Assembly (NCBI GenBank): GCA_964505065.1
Contig: CAZDGF010000033.1
Location: 1-41,320 of the forward strand
DNA: 41,320 nt
DNA from: JABMMZ01 sp964505065
GTDB lineage: Bacteria; Bacteroidota; Bacteroidia; NS11-12g; UBA955
Direction of reading: 5' to 3'
Notes under the pieces: generated by a model
Told to the model about the DNA's origin: nothing
Database searches by the model: none
Seen by the model: the letters and a program-made list of their open reading frames with translations, nothing else
Made by a program: the position numbers and the translations under genes
Part shown: positions 1 to 7,796 of the stretch, in pieces
Numbering within the stretch: the stretch's first letter is position 1
Layout: each line of letters begins with the position of its first letter

Positions 1-17
1 AATTCCTTTTTTATCAT
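1..17 (-). CDS. 5' end of an unidentified minus-strand gene (partial)
   Basis: An ATG on the minus strand at 17-15 opens a frame reading M-I-K-K-E before the window ends. It is proposed as a gene start because a good Bacteroidota promoter (TATATTTG at 22-29) lies four bases upstream, as it does before several other starts in this window. Five codons cannot identify the product. Confidence 0.45.
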
Positions 18-21
18 GTTA

Positions 22-54
22 CAAATATACGCTTTTATTTTAGATTAAAGCCAA
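22..54 (-). promoter_or_regulatory. Bacteroidota-type promoter for the partial gene at the left edge
   Basis: On the minus strand, TTG (54-52) is followed after 22 bases by TATATTTG (29-22), matching the Bacteroidota -33/-7 consensus TTTG / TAnnTTTG. The ATG at 17 follows almost at once, so the transcript would have nearly no leader. Confidence 0.5.
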
Positions 55-73
55 TAGTTATAAATACTTGGAT

Positions 74-106
74 AAAAAAACCCTAACAAAATTGTTAGGG
101 TTTTTT
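74..106. terminator. Bidirectional intrinsic terminator
   Basis: CCCTAACA and TGTTAGGG form a perfect 8-bp stem (81-100) with an AAAT loop. It is flanked by seven A's on the left and six T's on the right, so it can work on either strand. It directly follows the stop codon of the minus-strand glycosyltransferase gene and separates it from the gene leaving the left edge. Confidence 0.85.
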
Positions 107-908
107 ATGGTAAAATTTTTCTTAATTTCTCTTTAAATGCAATCCATTTGGGGCTGCCCCATTTTTTATGAAACTTTAAATGTCCATTTAATAATTTTTC
201 GTTTTTCAATATCCAATTATAGCCTTCTGTATAAAGATAATTGGGCAAATTAGGATATTTTGTGCTTATCTGTTTAAAATCTTTATTGCCCTCTTTTCTA
301 CTGGTTTCTGTATTGGCTCCACCTAAATGTTCAACTATTGAATTTTTAACAACTGCATGTTTTACTTTATGCTTCTTTAAAGTCATGCCATAATCATCAT
401 CGGCATAGTAAAAATCAAAAGTTTCATCAAGCTTACCTATTTTATCAAATATTTCTTTTTTTACAACAATACACCAGCCTTTTATATGTGTTCTAATATT
501 ATAGCCTATTTCAAAATCATGTTGCCAATGTTCGCCCACAACCGCAGGACTATAGGACAATATTTGAGCATTTTTATCCGTTATTTTTATAATTTCAGAA
601 AACCAATTGGGTTTAAAAACCAAATCGTTGTTGCACAAAGCTATAAAATTATATTTGCTTTTGGCTATGCCAATATTTAAAAATTGATGAAAATTAAATT
701 GATAATTAGGCACTATAACTTCTACATTATCAGGAAAATAAAAGCCTTGTTCTTTATAGTTTTTATTACTTTCTATAAATATAATTTGTAGCGGTTTTTC
801 AGCATTAAAATTTTCAGATAATAGTAAACTATCAATACAAGCCAAATTCATGGCATGAATATGTGCATTATTGGTATAACTTAAAAAAACTGCTGATAAA
901 CCTTGCAT
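105..908 (-). CDS. Glycosyltransferase family 2-like protein
   Basis: Probable nucleotide-sugar glycosyltransferase with a GT-A (GT2-like) fold, 267 aa and soluble (no clear signal or membrane segment). The N-terminus is a beta-strand/loop start (LSAVFLSYTNN). An NND motif at residues 93-95 sits where GT2 enzymes carry the metal/nucleotide-binding DxD. A later acidic motif, YYADDDYG (about 167-174), fits the acceptor-side ED motif. A basic C-terminal tail may help membrane association. The gene stands alone, divergent from gpsA and ending at a strong terminator. The acceptor and sugar cannot be told from sequence; such enzymes usually act in cell-surface glycan synthesis. The ATG at 908 is the natural start, with a weak TAATATTG promoter-like box just upstream. 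Confidence 0.75.
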   Translation of the reverse strand: MQGLSAVFLSYTNNAHIHAMNLACIDSLLLSENFNAEKPLQIIFIESNKNYKEQGFYFPDNVEVIVPNYQFNFHQFLNIGIAKSKYNFIALCNNDLVFKPNWFSEIIKITDKNAQILSYSPAVVGEHWQHDFEIGYNIRTHIKGWCIVVKKEIFDKIGKLDETFDFYYADDDYGMTLKKHKVKHAVVKNSIVEHLGGANTETSRKEGNKDFKQISTKYPNLPNYLYTEGYNWILKNEKLLNGHLKFHKKWGSPKWIAFKEKLRKILP

Positions 909-932
909 TGGAGTGCAATATTAATTTATTTT

Positions 933-964
933 TTTGTTTCAACCTTGTAAACACATTATTTTCG
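933..964 (+). promoter_or_regulatory. Promoter of gpsA
   Basis: TTTG (933-936), a 20-base spacer and TATTTTCG (957-964) match the Bacteroidota TTTG-N19..21-TAnnTTTG promoter with one mismatch in the -7 box. Transcription would begin at about 968-971, on top of the TTG at 970. This argues for the TTG at 970 as start codon rather than the upstream TTG at 934, which lies inside the promoter. Confidence 0.55.
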
Positions 965-969
965 CACTA

Positions 970-1977
970 TTGAATACCGAAATAAATAAAATATGTGTAA
1001 TTGGCAATGGCAGTTGGGCTACAGCATTAATCAAAATTTTTTGCGATAGCCAACCAAATATAGCCATTCAATGGGTGCTTAAAAACCAAGAGGATATTGA
1101 TTTTGTTACCCAACATTTGCATAACCCTAGATACCTTACAGATGTGCAAATAAATTTAAACCAAGTGCAATTGGTATTGAACCAAAAGGAGGCTATTTTG
1201 TGGAGTAATATGGTTTTAATAGCTGTACCTTCTGCATTTGTGCATAATGTTTTTAGCCCATTACCAAATGAAATATTTCAAGATAAAATTGTTTTATCTG
1301 CCGTTAAAGGTGTAATACCCGAAACACACCAAATTATTAGCCATTATTTTGAAGATACTTGGCAAGTGCCTACCTCGCATATTGCTGCTGTTGCTGGTCC
1401 CTGCCATGCGGAAGAGGTAGCTTTAGAAAAATTGAGTTACCTTACTATTGCCTGTCAAAACGATGAATTGGGATTAGCCTTACTCCCTTATTTAAGTTGT
1501 TATTATATTTTATCTAAATACACTCAAGATATTTATGGCATTGAGTATTCTTCAGTTTTAAAAAATGTATATGCCATAGCAGGTGGAATATGCCATGGCT
1601 TGGGCTATGGCGATAATTTTCAGGCGGTATTGGTAAGCAATGCAGCCAAAGAAATAGAACGTTTTTTAGATGCAAGCCATCAAACACACAGAGATGTTAA
1701 AGAAAATGCTTACTTGGGCGATTTGCTGGTAACAGCCTATTCGCAATTTAGCCGCAACCGCACATTTGGCAATATGATAGGCAAAGGCTACACTGTAAAA
1801 AGCGCACAAATGGAAATGAACATGATAGCCGAAGGCTATTATGCTACCAAAACAATGCACGATATTAACGACACTATAAAAGCCGAAATGCCCATATTAA
1901 ATGCGGTGTTTGATATAATTTACAAACACCAATCGGCAAAAGCTACAATGAAAGCTTTGACACAAAAATTAATATAA
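970..1977 (+). CDS. gpsA: NAD(P)-dependent glycerol-3-phosphate dehydrogenase
   Basis: Reduces dihydroxyacetone phosphate to sn-glycerol 3-phosphate, the backbone for phospholipid synthesis; cytosolic. From the TTG at 970 it is 335 aa, close to the usual 330-340. The N-terminal Rossmann motif reads VIGNGSWATA. A mid-protein AAVAGPCHAEEV segment matches the family's GPSFAxE loop. KNVYAIAGGICHGLGYGDN carries the conserved catalytic lysine region, followed by the NAAKEIERF helix of the C-terminal domain. An in-frame TTG at 934 would add 12 residues but overlaps the promoter. The gene is divergent from the glycosyltransferase and convergent with the FMN reductase gene; a weak 6-bp inverted repeat (AATTCT/AGAATT) follows the stop. 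Identity is firm; the exact start is not. Confidence 0.93.
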   Translation: MNTEINKICVIGNGSWATALIKIFCDSQPNIAIQWVLKNQEDIDFVTQHLHNPRYLTDVQINLNQVQLVLNQKEAILWSNMVLIAVPSAFVHNVFSPLPNEIFQDKIVLSAVKGVIPETHQIISHYFEDTWQVPTSHIAAVAGPCHAEEVALEKLSYLTIACQNDELGLALLPYLSCYYILSKYTQDIYGIEYSSVLKNVYAIAGGICHGLGYGDNFQAVLVSNAAKEIERFLDASHQTHRDVKENAYLGDLLVTAYSQFSRNRTFGNMIGKGYTVKSAQMEMNMIAEGYYATKTMHDINDTIKAEMPILNAVFDIIYKHQSAKATMKALTQKLI

Positions 1978-2025
1978 AAAATTCTACTTAAAAGAATTGC
2001 TGTAATCAGTTAATACATTTTTTAA

Positions 2026-2604
2026 CTATTTATGCCATTTATCAGCCGTTTTTTTGCTATATTCTACAAAAGCTATTAAGCCTTTATCGTACATTTCGTT
2101 ACCTTTGCTATTGCCTTCTTCATCTAATACATCTTGGGTAAATTGCGACTCAAACATTTTAGCACTTACAATGCTTTCAAAATTAAAAACATTTATAACT
2201 TTATTAATTAAATAACTTAATTGAACAGCTGGCATTCTTCCGCCTCGTCCGTTAGATACACCAGCTACGGCAAATACTTTTTCGTTCCACATTTTGCTGA
2301 ATTTTGGTCCTCCAAAAGTATGTATGGTTTGTATAATCTCTGCACTTGGAAACCAATTATACTCTGGCGAAAGCACAAATACCAAATTCGAATTGCTTAC
2401 ACTTTCAACCAAACTTTTTTGCCACATTGTTAGGTTTTCGGCATCTACAAATCCTACATTCATACTTGGTATATCGTAGCCATTAAAATCTATGAGTTTG
2501 ATATCCAAATTAGCATCTATTTTTAGTAAATTATTTTTAATGGCTTTGGCTACTTTTAGGGTATTGCTATTTTTGCGTGGCGAGCCACTTAATATCGTTA
2601 TCAT
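2026..2604 (-). CDS. NADPH-dependent FMN reductase family protein
   Basis: Flavodoxin-fold NAD(P)H:FMN/quinone oxidoreductase of the FMN_red family, 192 aa, cytosolic. The N-terminal strand ends in SGSPRKNSNT, the flavin-phosphate loop typical of this family. SPEYNWFPSAEI (about residues 100-111) is the second conserved flavin loop, and the usual helix boundaries follow. The substrate is not predictable; relatives reduce quinones, azo dyes or free flavin. It lies only 11 bp upstream of the MeaB-like GTPase end on the same strand, so it probably belongs to one transcript with the aldehyde dehydrogenase and MeaB genes. Confidence 0.85.
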   Translation of the reverse strand: MITILSGSPRKNSNTLKVAKAIKNNLLKIDANLDIKLIDFNGYDIPSMNVGFVDAENLTMWQKSLVESVSNSNLVFVLSPEYNWFPSAEIIQTIHTFGGPKFSKMWNEKVFAVAGVSNGRGGRMPAVQLSYLINKVINVFNFESIVSAKMFESQFTQDVLDEEGNSKGNEMYDKGLIAFVEYSKKTADKWHK

Positions 2605-2615
2605 TTGGTTTAAAT

Positions 2616-3506
2616 TTATATTTTGGTTTGAATGTATTGGTACAAATTAAAACCTTTATTGTTTGCTTTTTGGTTCAAATCTTTCATTAAAATATTTTTA
2701 TCTATGCCTTTCATTTTTTCATTTTGAATTAATTGCCAAGCTTTTTGTGCTATTAATTGTATTTTTTTATTTGAATTTGAAATATTTTGTTGGTGTTTTT
2801 GAATGGCTTGCCAAAATAAATTTACCCCTGTGCCATTAGTGGCTATGGTTTTTATAACAGGTATTTGCCAACCATTGTTTATTTTTTGATGTGTAAGTGC
2901 ATTTAAGTTTTTTATAAATGTATCAGCACCCTCCCTATCAGCTTTGTTTACCAAAAAAATATCTGCTATTTCCATTACACCGCTTTTTAAGGTTTGAACC
3001 TCATCGCCTGCCTCTGGTACAAGCACAAGTGCTGTAGTATCTGCAAGCCCTGCTATTTCTACTTCGCTTTGCCCAACGCCTACAGTTTCTATAAAAATAA
3101 TATCAAAACCAGCGTGTTGCATAATATCTGTTATTTCAAATATTTTAGCACTTAAGCCACCCAAATTTCCCCTTGTAGCCAAGGAGCGTATATATACATT
3201 AGTGCTATTGAAATGAGCAGCCATTCGCACTCTATCGCCAAGCAAAGAGCCATAATTAAAGGGCGAAGTAGGGTCAACAGCTAAAATTCCTATTTTAAGA
3301 TTTTGTTTTAAAAGTTCGTCTATTAAGGCATTTACCAAACTGCTTTTACCAGCACCAGGCGGTCCTGTAATACCAACAATGGGTGTATGTTTTTGAAAAT
3401 CTAATTTCAGCAATAATTCCTTGCCTTTTTCAGTATCATTTTCAACCCAACTTATAGCCCTTGCCAAGCTTAGCCAATTGTTGTTTTTTAATTCAGAAAT
3501 TTCCAT
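2616..3506 (-). CDS. meaB: MeaB/ArgK family G3E P-loop GTPase
   Basis: GTPase chaperone that loads and protects adenosylcobalamin in methylmalonyl-CoA mutase or related acyl-CoA mutases. It is 296 aa from the ATG at 3506. Walker A is GPPGAGKS at 48-55, the switch-like VDPTSP is at 77-82, ETVGVGQSE (140-148) carries the family's GxGQSE signature, and NKAD (187-190) gives guanine specificity. The frame is open upstream of the ATG for 29 more codons, but that stretch overlaps the aldehyde dehydrogenase gene and resembles no MeaB N-terminus. The gap to the aldehyde dehydrogenase stop is 7 bp, so the two are probably co-transcribed. No mutase gene is in the window, so its client must be encoded elsewhere. 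Confidence 0.9.
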   Translation of the reverse strand: MEISELKNNNWLSLARAISWVENDTEKGKELLLKLDFQKHTPIVGITGPPGAGKSSLVNALIDELLKQNLKIGILAVDPTSPFNYGSLLGDRVRMAAHFNSTNVYIRSLATRGNLGGLSAKIFEITDIMQHAGFDIIFIETVGVGQSEVEIAGLADTTALVLVPEAGDEVQTLKSGVMEIADIFLVNKADREGADTFIKNLNALTHQKINNGWQIPVIKTIATNGTGVNLFWQAIQKHQQNISNSNKKIQLIAQKAWQLIQNEKMKGIDKNILMKDLNQKANNKGFNLYQYIQTKI

Positions 3507-3513
3507 ATAAAAA

Positions 3514-4956
3514 CTATGAATATTTGATACAAACATTTTTAGGCTCGGTAAAAAAACGCATGGCTTCCCAACCGCCTTCTCTGCCCACACCACTTTGTTT
3601 TACCCCGCCAAAAGGTGTTCTTAAATCTCTCAACAGCCAACAATTTACCCATACAATACCGCTTTCTATATTAGCCGCTACTCTATGCGCTCGGTTTACA
3701 TTTTGTGTCCAAATGCTACAAGCCAAACCATATTCTGTACTATTTGCCATTATTAAAGCTTCTTCTTCGGTTTCAAATGGCGTAATGGTAACTACTGGTC
3801 CAAATATTTCCTCTTGATTGGTTCTACAATCGTGACTTAAATTTTCAATTACAGTGGGTGAAATATACCAACCCTCACTCAATTCATCTGCTAATTGAAT
3901 AGCGTTACCGCCTGCTATAATATTTCCACCTTCTTGTTTTGCTAATTCAATATAGCTCAATATTTTTTCAAAATGGGGTTTACTCACAATTGCACCCACT
4001 TTTGTACCTTCTTCTAAAGGATTGCCTACTTTTAGTAATTTAATTTCTTCTAAATATTTTGCTTTAAATTCAGTAAAAATACTTTTTTCAACCAATATGC
4101 GAGAACCGCACAAACATATTTCGCCTTGGTTTAAAAAACTTGATTGAACACTTGTTTTAACTGCTTTTTCCAAATCAGCATCAGCAAAAACAATATTTGG
4201 ATTTTTGCCTCCTAATTCTAAACTTAATTTTTTAAACATAGGTGCTGCAATACTTGCAATATGCTTACCTGTACTTGTACCTCCTGTAAAGGATATTGCT
4301 TTAATTTTGGGGTGCAATACCATGGCATTGCCCACATTTGAACCCAAGCCATGCACAATGTTTAAAACCCCAGCTGGCAGTCCTGCTTCGGTACATATTT
4401 TTCCTAACAAAAAGGCTGTCATTGGGGTAATTTCGCTTGGTTTGGCTATTACGCAATTGCCTGTGGCAAGGGCAGGGGCTATTTTCCAAGTAAATAAATA
4501 CAAGGGCAAATTCCAAGGGCTTATGCAGCCAACAACACCAATTGGAGAGCGCAAGGTGTAATTTATAGCCATGCCTTCCATATTGTGGCTTTCGCTTGCA
4601 AACTGCATAGCCGCTGTGGCAAAAAATCTGAAATTTTGAGCTGCACGTGTTATTTCATTTTTGGCAAGCCAAAAGGGTTTACCTTGGTCTATGCTTTCGG
4701 CTTTGGCTAATGTTTCATTGTTTGCATCTATTAGTTCTGCTATTTTATTTAAAATTTTAAAGCGGTTTTCAGCAGGTGTATTTGCCCAATTTTTATGTGC
4801 ATTGTTAGCAGATTGATAAGCCAATTCAATATCTTTTTCGTTGCTATTAGGTATTAGGCTATATACTTTTCCTGTTGAAGGATTGTAATTGTCTATCCAT
4901 TCATTGCTCAATGAATCCGTATATTTTCCATCAATATAATTTTGAATTTTTTGCAT
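3514..4956 (-). CDS. Aldehyde dehydrogenase, aminomuconate/hydroxymuconate semialdehyde type
   Basis: NAD(P)+-dependent oxidation of an aldehyde to an acid; 480 aa from the ATG at 4956 (an in-frame TTG at 4977 adds 7). The cofactor loop is SFTGGTSTGK (about 222-231), the general base Glu247 is in LELGGKNP, and the nucleophile Cys281 is in NQGEICLC. The C-terminus has VNCWLLRDLRTPFGG and a SGVGREGG segment. From family knowledge, NCWLxRxLxxPFGG is typical of 2-aminomuconate and 2-hydroxymuconate semialdehyde dehydrogenases (ALDH8-like), which suggests tryptophan/kynurenine or aromatic catabolism, but no other gene of such a pathway is nearby. A promoter-like GATATTTG box lies about 17 bp upstream. 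It is followed closely by meaB and the FMN reductase gene. Confidence 0.88.
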   Translation of the reverse strand: MQKIQNYIDGKYTDSLSNEWIDNYNPSTGKVYSLIPNSNEKDIELAYQSANNAHKNWANTPAENRFKILNKIAELIDANNETLAKAESIDQGKPFWLAKNEITRAAQNFRFFATAAMQFASESHNMEGMAINYTLRSPIGVVGCISPWNLPLYLFTWKIAPALATGNCVIAKPSEITPMTAFLLGKICTEAGLPAGVLNIVHGLGSNVGNAMVLHPKIKAISFTGGTSTGKHIASIAAPMFKKLSLELGGKNPNIVFADADLEKAVKTSVQSSFLNQGEICLCGSRILVEKSIFTEFKAKYLEEIKLLKVGNPLEEGTKVGAIVSKPHFEKILSYIELAKQEGGNIIAGGNAIQLADELSEGWYISPTVIENLSHDCRTNQEEIFGPVVTITPFETEEEALIMANSTEYGLACSIWTQNVNRAHRVAANIESGIVWVNCWLLRDLRTPFGGVKQSGVGREGGWEAMRFFTEPKNVCIKYS

Positions 4957-5014
4957 GGCTTTAAATAAAGTGTGCAAATATCTGTAAATAGAATTTGAAA
5001 TTGTAATTTAAAAT

Positions 5015-5632
5015 TTATAGATAATTTTTAACTTGTTGATTGATGATATTTTTATAATCTATCCATGTAAAATTATTCAACATTTTTGGCATTGGCTGGT
5101 TTTCAATATCACTTGTGCTTGTAAGATATCTTAATATAAGCACAGCATCGCCATTATTATACTTTTGCTTATAAAAATTGATTATTTCAGCCAATGTAAA
5201 TGTTTTTAATAATTCACCAATGTCAATATAATCTTTTTTTTCTCCACGTTGTAAAATAGCAAATATTTTCATCGCAGCAATATCTTCTAAAGCCAAAAGT
5301 TTAATATTATCTAATATAATTAATGGTTTAATTAACTTCTTATTCCACGAAAGGAAATCCGTTTTTATATTGTTGATGTGTGCAAATACACCAATATTAT
5401 TTTGATGAATATTTTGAGTATTGCCAAATTGTAATTCAATGTTTTTTATCAATTCTTCTTTGTCAAAATCTTGTTCAGCTACAAAATCTGCATCAATAGA
5501 AAGTCTATGACCCAATTGAAGACTTAAAGCTGTGCCTCCACATAAGCTAAAAGCATTAAATTGGTTGTTATTGCTTATTGATAAAATCAATTCAAGCAAT
5601 TCTTTTGAAACAGTATTTGTATATAATTTCAT
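5015..5632 (-). CDS. AbiEii/AbiGii-type nucleotidyltransferase (candidate toxin)
   Basis: Nucleotidyltransferase of the AbiEii/MenT superfamily, 205 aa. The family signature is clear: CGGTALSLQLGHRLSIDADF at residues 31-50, with the GG pair at 32-33 and metal-binding Asp47 and Asp49. TDFLSW follows at 91-96 (third acidic residue Asp92), then a LEDIAAMKIFAI...KDYIDI stretch at about 115-138 typical of the family. Known members are toxins that add nucleotides to tRNA or other targets, often in abortive-infection or toxin-antitoxin pairs. The start overlaps the stop of the DUF6922 gene by 4 bp, so the two are translationally coupled. All active-site positions look intact. Toxicity is inferred from the family, not shown. 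Confidence 0.85.
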   Translation of the reverse strand: MKLYTNTVSKELLELILSISNNNQFNAFSLCGGTALSLQLGHRLSIDADFVAEQDFDKEELIKNIELQFGNTQNIHQNNIGVFAHINNIKTDFLSWNKKLIKPLIILDNIKLLALEDIAAMKIFAILQRGEKKDYIDIGELLKTFTLAEIINFYKQKYNNGDAVLILRYLTSTSDIENQPMPKMLNNFTWIDYKNIINQQVKNYL

Positions 5633-5859
5633 AAATAACCCAATACTTTTGCTAAATCCAATGCTTTATTGTCTATACCCCTTGTGTGTGTAAGTGCATG
5701 GTTAATTTCATTTTTAGTGTAATGTTTTATAATATTTCTCAAATCTTCTTCAAGCCCATATTGAAACACACGGGCTATAATAAAATCTGCATGTTGTTGC
5801 TGGTCTAATTGATTGATATCAATATCCCAAAAAGCATGTGTATTAATTTTAAAATTCAC
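5629..5859 (-). CDS. DUF6922-like small protein, candidate antitoxin partner
   Basis: Small cytosolic protein, 76 aa from the GTG at 5859. It contains FWDIDINQLD, then ADFIIARVFQYGLEEDLRNI and a helical tail ending in LDLAKVLGYL. This resembles DUF6922 proteins (FWD.D...LD...D.VI.RVF..G...D), which I recall as common upstream partners of AbiEii nucleotidyltransferases in Bacteroidota. The frame is open upstream to a GTG at 5895, but a TACATTTG promoter box lies at 5871-5864, between the two candidate starts, so 5859 is preferred. The stop overlaps the nucleotidyltransferase start. An antitoxin or transcriptional-regulator role is inferred from position and size. Confidence 0.7.
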   Translation of the reverse strand: MNFKINTHAFWDIDINQLDQQQHADFIIARVFQYGLEEDLRNIIKHYTKNEINHALTHTRGIDNKALDLAKVLGYL

Positions 5860-5863
5860 TATA

Positions 5864-5871
5864 CAAATGTA
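5864..5871 (-). promoter_or_regulatory. -7 box of the DUF6922/AbiEii operon
   Basis: TACATTTG on the minus strand matches TAnnTTTG exactly and ends four bases before the GTG start at 5859, implying a leaderless or nearly leaderless transcript. No good TTG -33 element is seen at the right distance. Confidence 0.45.
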
Positions 5872-5944
5872 ATGAATTTTGTAAAAAAAAGACACGTTAA
5901 TATTAAATCTATCTCAAAAAAATTAATAAGTTAAAATTAAAGTT

Positions 5945-5975
5945 CTTGTTTTTACCAAAAATTACTATATTTTTG
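5945..5975 (+). promoter_or_regulatory. Promoter of the DUF1800-DUF1501 operon
   Basis: TTG (5946-5948), exactly 19 bases, then TATTTTTG (5968-5975): a full match to the Bacteroidota sigma-A consensus. About 70-75 nt of AT-rich leader precede the ATG at 6055. Confidence 0.65.
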
Positions 5976-6054
5976 ATAAAAATTTGGTTGTAAAATCAAA
6001 CCTTTTTTAAATTTATAGTCTAATCTAAATATAACATCTAATAATAATACAAGT

Positions 6055-7749
6055 ATGGAAAGAAGACAATTTTTTACCGCTGCTACCAAAGATATTAACC
6101 CCACAAAGCCCGACCCTGTATTGGGTTTGCAAAATCAAAAATTACCCGACCATTTAGATTTAGGCAATGCCAGTATTGTACCATACTCTGGCGTTTGGGG
6201 TGTAGCGCAAGCAAGGCATTTGCTGCGCAGAACTTTGTTTGGCTTTACCAAAGCCGATGTAGATTTTTTTGCAGCCATGACAATGGAAACAGCTGTAGAT
6301 TACATTATGAATGCGCCAACAACACAGCCAAACCCACCTGTAAATGGCTATAATACCCAAAATAGTACCGACCCTAATATTGCTGCTGGTTCTACTTGGG
6401 TAAACGGACCCGATGACAACAATTTTACAGGCAAACGTAGAAACTCATTATACGCTTGGTGGATGCAGCAAATATTAAAACCAGAAAGACATATTCGAGA
6501 AAAAATGGTTGTGTTTTGGCACCATCATTTTGCTACCGAAGTAGAAAACGTTGGCAGCCCTATTATTGCATACAATCACCATGCTTTGTTAAGAAAAGAT
6601 TGCTTGGGCAATTTTAAAACTATGGTAAAAGATATTACTGTAGATTCAGCTATGCTTCGCTATTTGAATGGCTATTTGAATACTAAAACTGCACCTGACG
6701 AAAACTATGCCCGTGAATTAATGGAATTATTTACCCTTGGCAAAAGTGCCGATAGCCAATATTCAGAAGATGATGTAAAAGCAGCAGCTAAAGTACTTAC
6801 GGGTTGGCGTATCAACAATTCTAATTTTACTTCTTTTTTTGATGCTACAAAACACGATACCACCAACAAAACTTTCTCAGATTTCTTTAAGCCAAACAAT
6901 GTTATAACTGGACAAACAGCAGCAGCAGGGGCTAATGAAACAGATGATTTGATAAACATGATTTTTCAAAAAGAAGATGTTGTGTCAAAACACATTGTTC
7001 GCCAACTATACCGCTATTTTGTATATTATGTAATTGATAGCACCATAGAAACCAATGTGATTGCACCATTAGCTGCCGATTTTAAATTGGATTGGGATAT
7101 TAAAAAAGTTGTAACAGCATTATTAAAAAGCCAACATTTTTACGATACAAATTATGTAGGTTGTTATATTAAAAATCCTATTGATTTGGTAGCAAGTACT
7201 TTGAAAGTATTTAATATTACCTTTCCTACAACACCTGTAGAAGACCAATACCAAGCATGGTATACTATGTGGGCTGCTGCTGCCATAGCTGGTATGGCTT
7301 TGGGCAATCCGCCCAATGTATCGGGTTGGCCTGCATATTATCAAACACCTCAATTTCATCAAATATGGCTCAATTCAGATACCTTGCCTAAGCGTATTCA
7401 AGCTGCTGTAGCACTTATGGCTGTTGGCTATCCTTACCGTGGCAATAACAACAAACTACAAGCAGATGTGATTGAATTTGCCAAACAATTTTCAAACCCA
7501 AGCGACCCCAATATTTTAATTCAAGATTGTATAGATATTTTATCGCCTTTCGATTTAAGTTCAACAACAAAAGCAGGTTTAAAACAAAGTACGTTGTTAT
7601 TTGGTCAGTCGCAAGATTACTACTGGACAACCGCTTGGAATGATTATATTGCAAATCCAACAGATGCAAATAAAAAAAATACTGTAAATACAGGGCTTAT
7701 TTTAATGTTAAAATATATTTTAGATTTAGCAGAAAACCAATTAGCGTAA
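6055..7749 (+). CDS. DUF1800 family protein
   Basis: A 564-aa protein of the DUF1800 family, recognisable by RHLLRRTLFGFTKADVDFF near the N-terminus, the WHHHFATEVE segment, ENYARELMELFTLG, and the C-terminal NPPNVSGWPAYYQTP region. Function is unknown; DUF1800 genes are nearly always paired with DUF1501, as here. The N-terminus MERRQFFTAA looks like the RRxFF part of a Tat motif but no hydrophobic segment follows, and there is no T9SS tail. Export, if any, would have to be together with the partner. The ATG at 6055 sits behind a consensus promoter. The gap to the DUF1501 gene is 47 bp of word-like AT repeat. Confidence 0.9.
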   Translation: MERRQFFTAATKDINPTKPDPVLGLQNQKLPDHLDLGNASIVPYSGVWGVAQARHLLRRTLFGFTKADVDFFAAMTMETAVDYIMNAPTTQPNPPVNGYNTQNSTDPNIAAGSTWVNGPDDNNFTGKRRNSLYAWWMQQILKPERHIREKMVVFWHHHFATEVENVGSPIIAYNHHALLRKDCLGNFKTMVKDITVDSAMLRYLNGYLNTKTAPDENYARELMELFTLGKSADSQYSEDDVKAAAKVLTGWRINNSNFTSFFDATKHDTTNKTFSDFFKPNNVITGQTAAAGANETDDLINMIFQKEDVVSKHIVRQLYRYFVYYVIDSTIETNVIAPLAADFKLDWDIKKVVTALLKSQHFYDTNYVGCYIKNPIDLVASTLKVFNITFPTTPVEDQYQAWYTMWAAAAIAGMALGNPPNVSGWPAYYQTPQFHQIWLNSDTLPKRIQAAVALMAVGYPYRGNNNKLQADVIEFAKQFSNPSDPNILIQDCIDILSPFDLSSTTKAGLKQSTLLFGQSQDYYWTTAWNDYIANPTDANKKNTVNTGLILMLKYILDLAENQLA

Positions 7750-7790
7750 ATAATTAAGAATGATGAATTAATAATTAATAATTTAATTTA
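7750..7790. repeat. AATTAAGAATGATGAATTAA word-like AT repeat
   Basis: Directly after the DUF1800 stop comes a run built from the words AATTAAGAATGA, GAATTAATAATTAA and TAATTTAATT. Similar words follow the dapB stop at 17331-17370 and precede the RDD gene at about 20032-20070. Confidence 0.5.
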
Positions 7791-7796
7791 AAAAAA

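Noticed and set aside
3507..3593. 29-codon N-terminal extension of MeaB
   Set aside because: Overlaps the end of the aldehyde dehydrogenase gene in another frame and has no family counterpart.
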